Shown: positions 48,701 through 59,731 of the stretch, piece by piece | Layout: each line of letters opens with the position of its first letter | Numbering within the stretch: the stretch's first letter is position 1 | NCBI GenBank assembly: GCA_003260075.1 | Contig: QLIY01000069.1 | Span: forward strand, 207,431 to 271,430 | Length of the DNA stretch: 64,000 nucleotides | Source of the DNA: Phallusia mammillata | Lineage: Eukaryota > Chordata > Ascidiacea > Phlebobranchia > Ascidiidae | Direction of reading: 5' to 3' | Position numbers and translations under genes: made by a program | The notes under the pieces: generated by a model | Seen by the model: the letters and a program-made list of their open reading frames with translations, nothing else | Told to the model about the DNA's origin: nothing | The model's database searches: none

Positions 48701-51700
48701 ATTTATTAATTTTAGTTTTCTGACACGCAACAATTAGCGCTATTGACATTTCTTTCATATTATAGTATATACAAGTTGTTTTGAATTTCATATCATTGTG
48801 TATGTTGCGGAGCAAATAGAAGGCAAACATTTTAGAACTGTCGAGTTTACACATCACAAAGTTACCCAAACATATATGAACACAAACAATAAACTCAACT
48901 CAGCTCAACACAGACACATATTAACACAATGAATACACACATGACAAAGCTATAGATTGTTCTTCACATGAACCCTGCTATTTTTGGAGTAACATAATCT
49001 CGAATGAACCCAAATAACTGACCGTGTTTGTGGGCTTGATTGTAACATTGTTTACAACGTGAATGTGCTGAGTTCAGAACCTCCAAATATTATTTTTGTT
49101 ATTACCTAACAATTAGGAACATATAACGTCAAAATTATGATCAAATTACAAAAAACGTGCCAAGTTTGTGGGGTAAACAATTCCCCCCCCCCGATTGTAA
49201 CATTGTTTACAACGTGAATGTGCTGAGTTCAGAACCTCCAGATATTATTTTTGTTATTACCCAACAATTAGGAACATATAACGTCAAAATTATGATCAAA
49301 TTACAAAAAAACGTGCCAAGTTTGTGGGGTAAACAATGTTGTAAAATGTTGACAAAGTGTGTTCGAATTGTTTGTACAATCAAAAACTTCGACTACTTGA
49401 CCCCAAATATTAACTTTAACTGAATCTTTAACAAGCAACTGATCAAAACCTTGCCCACTTTGACAAAATTAAACATTTAGATATTAAAACTTCTACACAG
49501 TTGTGTAAGTAAGTTGTTGCTGCCAGACATAATGTATTAATAAATATGTAGCTCTTCCAGCAGTTTTCATTATAACAAACCGACGTTTCGACGTCCCATA
49601 CGAGACGCCCACATCAGGGTAATGGCATAAATTATTCCACAAAATTGTCCACAATATGAAGCTAATGCAGAAAATGGCCATAAAACGGAGTAATAACAAG
49701 CTCATGCGCACTATAATGTCACTGATTGCAAGAACTTCCTATTTGTCAATAGCTGTGCAAGCTTTGTTAGAGTTTGTTGCATGATCTGTTATTTGTTTGA
49801 TGCAGACGATTGACGAAAACGAATTGGAACAATTGTTGATGAAACAGGGTCATCTTTACACTGACAAAGAAATCAAAGAAATTATGAGTCAAATCGACGT
49901 CGATAAAACGGGAACCATTGATATTATGGAATATCTTACAGTAAGTTCATGCTTTGGTTGGTCAAATATTATATTCTCTTTAACATGTTTGATGTTCAAT
50001 TCAGAGTTGTAGGTCGGGCCGGGTTTACAACTCTGGTTCAATCTATCCCCCCCCCCCAGAAATCAAAGAAATTATGAGTCAAATCGACGTCGATAAAACG
50101 GGAACTATTGATATTATGGAATATCTGACGGTAAGTTGATACTTTGTTTGGTCGAATATTACATTCAGTTTACAGTGTTTGATGTTCAACCCAGAGATGT
50201 AAGTCGGGCCGGGTTCTGGCTTATAGATAAATAGCCAGTTACTGGACTTGACCTTATGTCATACAGCCCTAATATGCCTTGTTGAAGGCCAATTGTCTAT
50301 TATTGCCCATTTGTGTTTGCTGTCTGGGTCTTTTTTGAGGCTTCAATGTTTAGGCCTGTCAATCAAACTTTCGGGTCTAAACGGGCTTCTCGAAAACGAT
50401 TCCGGTTCGGGCTTGTACTGTTAGGTCGGGCCGGGTTTGGGCTCTAATTTCAGGCCCCGTTTACAACTCTGGTTCAATCTATTTTGTCAGAAAAGCTTTT
50501 TTTATAATTTTAATTGTCTTCATTTAAAACCTTGTTTTTAATTGTGTTGATTAAATCCTGAAAGTTGTCAACAATGGAAGTAGAACACTTATGATTGAAA
50601 CGTTGCAGTTTTACTTTATTATTCTAATGCTTTGTTTGGTTATTGGTCTTTGTACAGACAAACGAATCCAAAGTCCAAACAAAATGCCTAACGCTGGGCT
50701 TGGTTTAAAACATCCCATATTGTTACTTAACATTTTGACAGTTATTTTTGGATGTTTGTCAGCCAACAGTGGCCACAGTACTTCGTGTCCAGTAACTTAA
50801 CTAACACTAACCGGATCACGCTAGCCTGAAATGCGTTGTCCAGTCGCCACACAAAACATCAATCGTTGTGACAGTGATGGACAGCACAGAAACCTTCGCG
50901 ACTTATTTACAAGATTCCTGTCACAAAAACAATACCAGGGCCGCTTGAAATTATGTCGGGTCTCTCGCGTCGGTTTCCAATTTCGTGTCCTCAATCGCGA
51001 CGAAACAATAGACGACACATTCGAGAATCGTGCTGTGTGTGATGTAACAATGCTTTCGGCGCCGAGAACCACGAGGTGTGTGAAATATGCGCCATAGGTT
51101 TAATATAAACCAGCGGCACAACATATGTGAATAAAATACAAGTCCGGACACTAGATTTTTTTGGACTCGGTGGACACACTGGTGGTCTTTAGTAAAATAA
51201 GAACATGTGATGCGATTTGTAAACGAAAAAAGGTTATGGACTCCTGCTCTAAACCTATGGAAACAATATTGTTTTGCTGTTTAAATTACTAATCCATGTT
51301 GATGTACCATGTCTTAGTCCGTATCGTTGATTATATTTATAATTATTACATTTATTAGTAATGATTATTACCGCCTGTGCGTTGTAACTGACTTATACTA
51401 GTTTAATGTATGTCTTTTACCTAGAAACACATTGAATATTGTGTCAGTATTCAAGTCTATAAATTATTTTTTTCTTATATTTTTGTTGCTGTCAGAAACA
51501 AAGTTATCACTTGTTTCAAACATTGTTTCGCCAAAAATTTGTAAGTTAACTTATCAATGTGTATAAGTTGTAGAAATAAGAACGCCAACATTTTGAAACA
51601 AATTAACTAAACATGGAACCACATTTTTGCCCCCCCCCCCGTGTCAGTATTCAAGTCTATAAATTATTTTTTTCTTATATTTTTGTTGTTGTCAGAAACA

Positions 51701-51904
51701 AACTTATCACTTGTTTCGCCAAAAATTTGTAAGTTTACTTATCAATGTGTATAAGTTGTAGAAATAAGAACGCCAACATTTTGAAACAATAAACATGGAA
51801 CCACATTTTTGTAGGTCATGGAAAGAGTCCAGCAACGCAAGCGAGTCAATCTACCACCAAGTCTTACTAAGAATACTTCGAGTTCCGTATGCGTCATACA
51901 ATAA
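45769..51904 (+). CDS. Coiled-coil and paired EF-hand protein
   Basis: Six phase-0 exons give 266 aa: 45769-45858, 46373-46531, 47489-47725, 48317-48406, 49806-49940, 51815-51904 (TAA). Residues 1-30 are acidic. Residues 31-75 are a charged heptad-like coiled coil (LRAELAIKEKEIQKYKAK). Residues 84-155 are basic and Ser/Pro-rich, probably disordered. Residues 163-245 hold an EF-hand pair: loop 1 DINNDGTIDENE (187-198) has all calcium ligands and spans the exon 4/5 junction, which supports the join; loop 2 DVDKTGTIDIME (223-234) has Thr at position 5, allowed but weaker. I do not recognise an orthologue with certainty. It is probably a calcium sensor attached to a coiled-coil partner. Part of exon 5 is falsely repeated at 50058-50130. 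Confidence 0.85.
45893..45985 (+). repeat. tRNA-derived SINE body fragment
   Basis: Carries 'caatgggcctggcgcacc' and 'tctcagggctgatcccagta', the 3' body of the local SINE, in the first intron of the EF-hand gene. Confidence 0.65.
46074..46288. mobile_element. hAT (Buster-type) element in EF-hand gene intron 1
   Basis: Ends cagtggttctcaaact and agtttgagaaccactg, perfect target duplication gtttacgt (46066-46073, 46289-46296). Its interior ('gcatgcggctccc') differs from the 'gcgacgc' family despite the shared ends. Confidence 0.9.
47272..47455 (+). repeat. tRNA-derived SINE, near full length
   Basis: Starts gagcctctgtaactcagttgg with A-box-like text, has 'gggtttgaatctcacc' as a B box, then the body ending 'aaatgggcctggtgtgct'. 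It ends about 30 bases before exon 3 of the EF-hand gene. Confidence 0.75.
50058..50130 (+). other. False duplicate of EF-hand exon 5 (3' part)
   Basis: After the C-run at 50047-50057, the second half of exon 5 recurs from the codons for EIKEIM to the donor gtaagt, with only synonymous-looking changes. It has no acceptor of its own. The preceding and following intron text is also repeated, so it is an unmerged allele. Confidence 0.85.
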
Positions 51905-54900
51905 CCCGACCATGCGATATGAACGTTATATGCTCCACGATGCCACGTAGCGGCGGAAAACTTGGTGGCATTTGGTGGATTTCGCAAAAAAATCGGCAGG
52001 AATTTACAGGGCAGATGGGGTTCGTTTTTCTTATTCTCAGGGTTTGAACAATTTTTTTGCTGTTTTGTGTTTTTGTGTTGGTCAAAAGGATAAGCTTTTG
52101 CAGTTTGACAAAAAAAGTTCATTTTTTATCGCTTTGTATGGTAAAGTGATTATTGTATGGTAAAGACATTATTGTATAGTAAAGCTTCTGCTTATAATGA
52201 CACTATGTATATTCCTATAGAACCCCCTTATACAGTGGTTCCCAACCAGGGGGAATACCCACTAGGGGAGGAATTTGTGTCACCATATTAATCTCTTACA
52301 AATCTCTTACTCTTACAAACTAAATTTGTAGGGGGAGGGGGGAACCCCCCCCCCTCCTATAGAACCCCCTTATACAGTGGTTCCCAACCAGGGGGAATAC
52401 CCCACTAGGGGAGGAATTTGTGTCACCATATTAATCTTTTACAAATCTCTTACTCTTACAAACTAAATTTGTAGGGGGAGGGGGGGAAAAGATTTGAATA
52501 TCGACTAAAAGGGTGCACAGGACAAAAAAGGTTGGGAACCACATATGCGTATTTATCTGCACTTTTGCCTTGTTTTAGTCTTTGTACATCACAATGTGTT
52601 ATAACAATGTTTCACTTTTTCACACAACTTGTGTTTGTCCTCACTCACTTACATCAGCATCTGTAGAATCACGCTTTCATTTCACGTTTTCTTGTTTCGT
52701 TTTGTGTCACTGTGATCGGTTGAACCGCTGATGTGATATCACGCACATCTCAAGCACCTATCAATAAAGTTCCTCTCAGTCTGAATGCAATGATCCCTTG
52801 CCTTGCGACATTTGACGGAAAGTTCAAATATTTTATTGCAAAACTACATAGACTCGTCATGTAATTTTTTCCAAGGACAGTCAACTTGCATTATTTCCAA
52901 GAGGACTGGATTTTAACCGTTGTTGTTTTTACAAACAGAGCTGTTATTTGATACTTCGAGCCCCCCCCCCGATCCCTTGCCTTGCGACATTTGACGGAAA
53001 GTTCAAATATTTTATTGCGAAACTACATAGACTCGTCATGTATTTTTTTCCAAGGACAGTCAACTTGCATTATTTCCAAGGGGACTGGATTTTAACCGTC
53101 GTTGTTTTTACAAACCCGTTTTTACAAACAGAGCTGTTATTTGATACTTCGAGGTAGTTTGTAAGAACTCTATGTTAAATCTTTTTCCCCCCCCCCCTCT
53201 TAAAACTACTTAGCGGTCACCCAAACCAAACCTTAAACAAAACCCGGCTTCGAGGTAGTTTGTAAGAACTGTTAAATCTTTTCAAAATAATGATGGCGAA
53301 CACAGAGCCGTGGTTCGTGTGGGTTTCGTATTATTACCTGTTTAGAAACAGCACGTATTTCGGCTGGACAAAAGATGGATGTTTATGAGAAGTTAGTCCA
53401 ATACTTAAGGCCCTTATGGAACAGGTTTTTAAGGCAAAAAAATTTCCTGCCTTTGATTTAAACTACCTCGAACCGTGTGTTACACAAACTTTGTAGTAAA
53501 CATGGCAGAAAATGGTTCGTGGTTTATTTATTTTACAGCGACCTCAACCCGCGAGGACAAGGGGAAGTAATTTTAATTTCGCGCCCGTTATTACGCGAAC
53601 ACTGGTTTGTCTGTAAACACTAATTTCCTTCCGTTGTTTCCCGTTGTGTTGGACGTGGCGTGGTAATCGACCAGGCTTGAATTTTCGGCGAATCTTTACG
53701 ACCCTTTTAACCGTTAGACGACCGCGGCAAAAGTTGTTTTAAAAACGCTTGAGTTTAAATCGTCTTTTGCTCCCGCGGAAATTATCGAGTGAAGCAGAAA
53801 GCGCAGGGTTAAAAATAAGAAATACAAGTTGCACTTATCGGTACCTCATTTCCACCAGCGTTTCATTCAAACATTTCCGGCTAAATGCCTCGCGGGCGGA
53901 TTGCAGGAAAACAATGCTAAAATATGTGGCACAGTATGGCTTCAGGACAAATTGTTTCAATGTTTTCTGATTTGACAGACATAGTTTTTATCCCTGCGTT
54001 GTGGTTGCTGCTTCTCAACAGCAGGATTTCCTGGATATTCACAGCTACATGCGTTGAGCGGGTTTGTCACATTCGGGTTTGGTAGGAATTGTTGTTCAAC
54101 TCGCTGTAGCGACTTCATGTAAACAATTGACCTTCAGTCACAGTACAGCACCAGTCAGTCAGCAGTCTTGCAGTTGCTGGAGTCAAATAAGTTGTCTGTC
54201 TGACAGTTTTGCAGTGACGTCAAATCGCATGCAAACGCAGCATGAGGTTTTATCCACCTATCGTGATGGTGTAAGTTAAAAATAGATGAAATATTACATG
54301 GAAGACAGGCAACTGAACTGTAGAGTAGGCAGCAACTGATCAAAGCATGACTCCAACAGTTAAAAGTTTGTTACCTGTGCTATATTTTTCCTTAGTTTTG
54401 TCTTTTGCAGGTTGAAATACGGCCAAGACTATCTGTACAATCGACAGCAACTGGTCAATAGCTAGAACAGTTTGTCAGCTGCCCTAGGTTGCAGGCATAG
54501 CTGGAAAATGCTTGTTTTTGGTTTTGTTGTCAGAAAAAAAGGCTTGTTTAGTCACGAACTGGAAAAACGTTCGGGTGGAAGTGTTGCATGTGTTGCTGTT
54601 TCCTATGTGATAAGCACTCTAGGAAATAACTTCAAACAGAATAGGTCGGCTGTAACATAAGTAAATGTGCAGCATATATGTGGTTTAGAATCAAAACTCT
54701 AAATAACGGTTTTGCAGCTATAGAAAAAAAGATATTATTAACGGCATCTACAAATGTGCAGGCTTTGAAGTTGAAAGTAAACATGTTTTTAAAAACTACG
54801 TGAGGTATTTGTAACTGCAGTAGTTTTACAAGGTATGGGCGTACAAGGTAAATGTCTACAATATGACAAATTGATGACTACGCAAGTGCAGCTCATGCAG

Positions 54901-55688
54901 CTAAAAATAGGTCAAATTGTGTACGACATACATTGGTTTGTGACGAAACAAGCAGTTGAGAACGCAATTACTGTTTAAGTACCCGCTGGTTAAGGAAAAC
55001 CGGTTACGTAACTGTTCGCACAGCATAGTAATTTCCGCTCAGTCATACAACAGTTTTAAAACAATAGACCAGATTGTAAAGCGGTTCATGTGAAAAGCAG
55101 TTGTGCAAATGAACAGATGTTTCAAGTTAAGATACAGCAAGCCCGCTTTAAAGTTTAGGTCAAAACAAAACAGTTGGCTGATTTGGTCGAAAGTAAATGC
55201 AAGTAAATCTTGTATATGTCACTTTAATACACCTTTAGACCTTTTAGGCACTACTTGCTAAGTATGGTTTGAAAAGTGGCTTGCATTCTGTACAGACAAG
55301 ATACGTTTTCTGAATATGTTTTATGTGTTTAATTTTTTTACTTTGTTGTACAAAATGACATTGATCATAGTTCCATAAAGTTCGGTGTGGAAACTGAAAC
55401 ATCAATTTAGCTCATGTAGTTTTTGCTTGCAACATGTGAGATTTGTGAGGATATTTCGGGATCGCGGAATTGATCAGGCATGTGAAAGTTACTATGTCAA
55501 TGACGTCCATATGTTGATTTTACTTAATAGTTTTCTACAACGCACTATATGTCCGCCATGGCTTTAATCCCGAAATGACAGGAATGTAATTCTGTATTAC
55601 AAGAAAACAGTACAAAAGTAATACATCTTTATTTTCTTGTGTAAATTTTACAGATTTTAGTTTGTATCTTCTGTGGCCGCCTGTAGCA
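51905..55688. other. Intergenic region between EF-hand and serine-rich genes
   Basis: No supported gene. It contains a hAT-related element with a C-run duplicate (52228-52546) and further joins at 52961 and 53187, each with repeated flanks. From about 54000 to 55688 the sequence is repeat-poor and may contain promoter and 5' UTR exons of the serine-rich gene; an acceptor-like 'aattttacag' precedes its start. Confidence 0.5.
52228..52546. mobile_element. hAT-related element, split by a C-run
   Basis: Begins cagtggttcccaacc and ends ggttgggaaccac, resembling the element at 34546-34846. The left ~120 bases are repeated after the C-run at 52346-52355. The same left end and its 60-base flank also occur at 61139-61218, implying a larger repeat there. 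Confidence 0.6.
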
Positions 55689-56732
55689 ATGGCTTACGAC
55701 AGATCTCCACAAAGGGTTGTGCTGTCTGTTAAAAAGAACCAGGTACGCTATTATCACAGGATTCTAACATTTCGTAAAACCCGAAGCGAACGGACAACTA
55801 GGCGTCAGAAGAAAGTCCGCATTAAAGTCGACGTTTCTCAACCACCATTACCCTACGTTGAACCGAAATGCTGCGTTAAACTGGCAATCCACCACGGCGT
55901 TGCGGCTTACTACACGAACTATGTGCTCCGGTGCGACACCACGTGCTTTTGCAACGAGCTGTGTGATTTCGTTTGTGGGCGTCGATCGACTTTTAACAGC
56001 AGCGAAAGTTTGTCCAGTCCTACGTCGCTAGGTGGCGCTAGCAGGCCGAAGTCGATGAGTTGCGACTCCGGGTTTGACGAAACGGACGACGAAGACTCGA
56101 AAGAACTCGACTCGGAGTTTGTAAACATCGATGTCGGACACCAGAGTGTGTGGTTCTGCCGCTACTCGCCCCCCGGACCCGAGGATTTAAAGATTGTCCG
56201 GTCATCGCTTTATCAAGTCATGTCGGAGTCTGCTACTGAAACCGAGTGCAGCGGTCCTTCCAACAAAATGTGTTTCCGATGGCACAAGGATTGGCAGAAA
56301 AGCGCAAACGCGGTGAAAACGAAACGGAAAAAGACCAAGGATAGCGACATGTTCACGTACAGCTCCCCACGATCAAGGAGACCGAAGAAAGAAACCCTCA
56401 TAACCCGATCCAGCAGTTTAATCGACATTCCGTGTAGCCCAAAAGGTAGAAAAACCCGCCGAAGTATCGCCAGCTCCTCAACATCGAACATTTCCGCTTC
56501 GTTGCCCACGATGGAATCGCACATAACACGGGAATCTCCCCAAACCCCGACCAAGGACAGTGACGTTAGTGACGTCATTTCTGATTACGACAGCAGTCGT
56601 GACCTCACTGAGGAGGGAGGACCGCTGTGCGAGACCTCCTACATTTCAGTGTTGGAAGCCATTAAACCTACATCACGTATAAGTGTTGGTAAACCACATA
56701 GAACATCAAGTTTTCATCTTCACGTAGAGTAG
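55689..56732 (+). CDS. Serine-rich basic protein of unknown family
   Basis: A single open exon of 348 codons from ATG 55689 (context gcaATGG) to TAG. The N-terminal ~95 residues are basic and then rather hydrophobic with cysteines (PKCCVKLAIHHGV, CFCNELCDFVC), possibly a small folded domain. The rest is low-complexity: an acidic patch with CDSGFDETDDEDSKELD, a KTKRKKTK basic cluster, and repeated Ser/Thr-Pro and RRSIASSS-like sites suited to kinases. There is no membrane segment. I do not recognise the family. The reading frame is real: long, uninterrupted, and preserved in an allelic copy at 57141-57446 with about eight amino-acid changes in 100. An AATAAA lies 12 bases after the stop; another is at 58337. 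Confidence 0.75.
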   Translation: MAYDRSPQRVVLSVKKNQVRYYHRILTFRKTRSERTTRRQKKVRIKVDVSQPPLPYVEPKCCVKLAIHHGVAAYYTNYVLRCDTTCFCNELCDFVCGRRSTFNSSESLSSPTSLGGASRPKSMSCDSGFDETDDEDSKELDSEFVNIDVGHQSVWFCRYSPPGPEDLKIVRSSLYQVMSESATETECSGPSNKMCFRWHKDWQKSANAVKTKRKKTKDSDMFTYSSPRSRRPKKETLITRSSSLIDIPCSPKGRKTRRSIASSSTSNISASLPTMESHITRESPQTPTKDSDVSDVISDYDSSRDLTEEGGPLCETSYISVLEAIKPTSRISVGKPHRTSSFHLHVE

Positions 56733-56769
56733 GTGCTTACAACAATAAATTCCTATTTAGTGTGTACAG

Positions 56770-56979
56770 CAGTAGTTCTCAAACTGTGCGTCGCGACGCC
56801 CTGGTGCGTCGTTTCAATTAAGGGCGTCGCAGAATAGTTCCGTTTCGTGGCTTTTTGTGGTTGTATCAATAAACACAACTTTAATAATAAGTTTCCTCAT
56901 TAACTTTTATTTGCTGGTGCGTCGCAAGGCCAGAAAACTTTTCCAGAGGCGTCGCAACAAAACAGTTTGAGAACTACTG
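56770..56979. mobile_element. hAT (Buster-type) element in 3' flank of serine-rich gene
   Basis: Ends cagtagttctcaaactg and cagtttgagaactactg, 210 bp, with perfect target duplication gtgtacag (56762-56769, 56980-56987). The allelic copy of this locus (near 57478-57495) has a single gtgtacag and no element. Confidence 0.95.
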
Positions 56980-57140
56980 GTGTACAGCATGTAGGTAAGT
57001 TGCACACGTTTTTTCTCTAGTGTTTTATGTTTGTGAACTTTTATTAGCAGTTTTTGGGACATAATTCTTTTTTAAAGATACAAAAACCTGTTATTTCAGA
57101 CCTTATCTGCTTTATTCACCAACAAAACCCCCCCCCCCCC

Positions 57141-57446
57141 ATTCCGTGTAGCCCAAAAGGCAGAAAAACCCGCCGAAGTATCGCCAGCTCCTCAACATCG
57201 AACATTTCCTCTTCGTTGCCCACGATGGACTCGCACATGACACGGGGATCTCCCCAAACCCCGACCAAGGACAGCGACGTTAGTGACGTCATTTCTGATT
57301 ACGACAGCAGTCGTGACATCACTGAGGAGGGAGGCCCGCTGTGCGAGAGCTCCTACATTTCAGTGTTGGAAGCCATTAAATCTACATCACGTATAAGTGT
57401 TGGTAAACCACATAGAACATCAAGTTTTCATCTTCACGTAGGGTAG
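57141..57446 (+). other. Allelic copy of the 3' end of the serine-rich gene
   Basis: After the C-run (57127-57140) the last ~100 codons of the serine-rich gene recur, in frame to the same stop, followed by the same 3' flank. Changes include A to S, E to D, I to M and L to I. It has no start, so it is not a separate gene; an unmerged haplotype is the best reading. Confidence 0.85.
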
Positions 57447-59731
57447 GTGCTTACAACGATAAAGTCCTATTTAGTGTGTACAGCAGTAGTTAAGTTGCAC
57501 AGGTTTTTTCTCAATTGTTTTTCTTTGTGAACTTTTATTAGCAGTTTTATGGACATAATTCTTTTTTAAAGCCACGAAAACCTATTATTTCAGACCTTAT
57601 CTGCTTTATTCACCAACAAAACGCTATAGTTGTATGCAGACTTGGACAACTAGATTTTTTTCGTTTTTTAAATTGGATTAGAATTAAAATTAGAGCATCC
57701 CAGTTTTTACAAATTACATTAGTAGAATTACCACTTTCTCAAAAACCCCCCCCCCCACTCGTTTACATGTTTCAGTGATGTGGTTTGGCCTTGTTGGTGA
57801 CATACCTTTGCGCGCTTTGCACATACTTGTATAACATGCCTAGAAATACTGTTGGACAAACTAGCGTTTTGGGGAAAATTGTGAATTTGACTAGAATTAG
57901 AATTAGAGCTTACTCGGTATGTCTAAATTAGATTGGAATTAGAATTACCGCCATTTTGCTCTAATTTAACGAATTAGATAACTAGAATTATCCAGTTGTC
58001 CAAGTCTGGTTGTGTGTTATAAATGGATTGAAGTACAATGTTGCAAATGTTTGGATATAATTGCTTGATTATGTTTTGCAATTCCTTTTAGGCACAATTG
58101 AGCCACAAAGGATATGTTCCAATGCAATTATTAAGTTGTTTTGTGTAACAAAGACTATTGTTGTTGTGTATGTCGTCACAATCTGTACCCTTATATGTAT
58201 GTTGTATGTGCAATGTATACATGACCTGAAGGTACCGAATAGTTTATTGTGCTATATTGTGAAAGCAGTGCTATGTACGTTCCTCAAACTTTATGCTGTC
58301 TTGTAATTTTGCAATTGCCGTTTACGTGAAAAATGCAATAAATTTTCCTTGAACTTACTGTTATTCATACACAGTGAACCTCAGCTATTCCTGATCTTCG
58401 CCTAATTCAGACAAAACTCGGAGGTACGAATGATTTGGAATGTGGTAAGACTTGAACTAATCGACATCGCCTAATCCGGACAAATTTTTGGTCCGAACGG
58501 GTCCGAATTAACCGAGGCTTACTATAATTAACTTTTTCATAAATTTGTCACTTTTTCATAAATTTGTCATCGGATTAAACCGTTTAGTTTCAGAATGACT
58601 TAGAGCTCAGTGATGTACGTGCGCGTTTTTTGAACGATTTCGTCATGAATTTTGCGACTCAAGCAATATATTGTGCTGGCAGTGCAGATTGTCGTGGGGC
58701 AAACTCTTGCAGTCGTCATGTGCTAGCATGGAAGTATAAATAACCCAAGTTGTGGATAATACTTACGCAGTGCAGCAATGTCGGAAATACTTAAGCTCAC
58801 AATACAGTTTGGAGGGCAGGTGCACTAGGGAAAGCTGCTGCATCGGTAAATACAGTTTTATGTATTAACTATTTGAAGTTTAAAGAGTGTCAACTGGGAA
58901 ATGCTTGTCTGGTTGTGTGTGACTGGATGCTGCTTTTGTAGATGTTTACTTGCTTGCATTTCCATCACTAGTGAATTTCGACATTCCACAAAGAAGTTTG
59001 CTAACAGTAAAAGCTATTGTTATGAACTATAGTTGCCAGTGATATTATGGTTTAAATATCAATATCTTCATCAAAAAAAAATAAGGGACAAACACGGTTG
59101 TGTACGGTGCTTTGACTAAACAATGGCTACATATCGAACAAGTTTATGGCAATAAACAAAGCTGGGGTAAATGCATCGTTGCGGAAACTGTCCATGCGTG
59201 AAATAACGTTTGTTTGATTGTCAATTGTTAAGTTGCGTCACAATCAGTTTGTTTACCAGTTACGGAACATTTGTATTGTCAGACGAATAACTGCGAATAC
59301 TAGCTTGACTTCCTGCTGTGCTGCAGTGCATTTGTGAAAGCAATCTCACTTGTATTAGTAAGTAAATTACGCAGCCTAATTGCTAGAAAGGGAATGACTG
59401 AATTGTACATGGGGTGACTGAATGCTAACACTTATCAGATGTTTTGTTGACATAACGCTATATTGTCTTATTGATAACGTCACGAGTCAGGAGTGCAGAA
59501 GTGTTTGTAACGTCATAATTGGTTGTGTATTGTGCAATGTGGCAGAATGTGTAAGAATGAAATGCGATTGTGTTTATTAATTTTATGAAACAGCGATTAG
59601 CAATTCAGTATTTTTAGATACAGCTGATTTTTATGCTTTTTCAAAATTCATTTCTTGTCGCAAATTTTCAGATTTCAAACAGTTGATTCTTATGCATTTA
59701 CGAAATTGCAGATTTGCGACTTAGACTAGAA
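57447..59731. other. Intergenic region before the SLC7 gene
   Basis: Holds the second copy of the 3' flank, a hAT-like element at about 57640-58007 (ends cagacttggacaac and gttgtccaagtctg, flanks gttgtatg/gttgtgtg), an AATAAA at 58337-58342, a Tc1/pogo-like MITE at 58372-58526, and a repeat-poor 1.2 kb that should contain the SLC7 promoter and 5' UTR. Confidence 0.55.
58337..58342 (+). terminator. Candidate distal polyadenylation signal
   Basis: AATAAA followed by a T-rich stretch. It could end the serine-rich gene's longer 3' UTR. Not verified. Confidence 0.35.

Noticed and set aside
50831..51097. 88-codon ORF in intron 5 of the EF-hand gene
   Set aside because: Both strands are open over the same stretch, with repeat-like flanks and no family resemblance.
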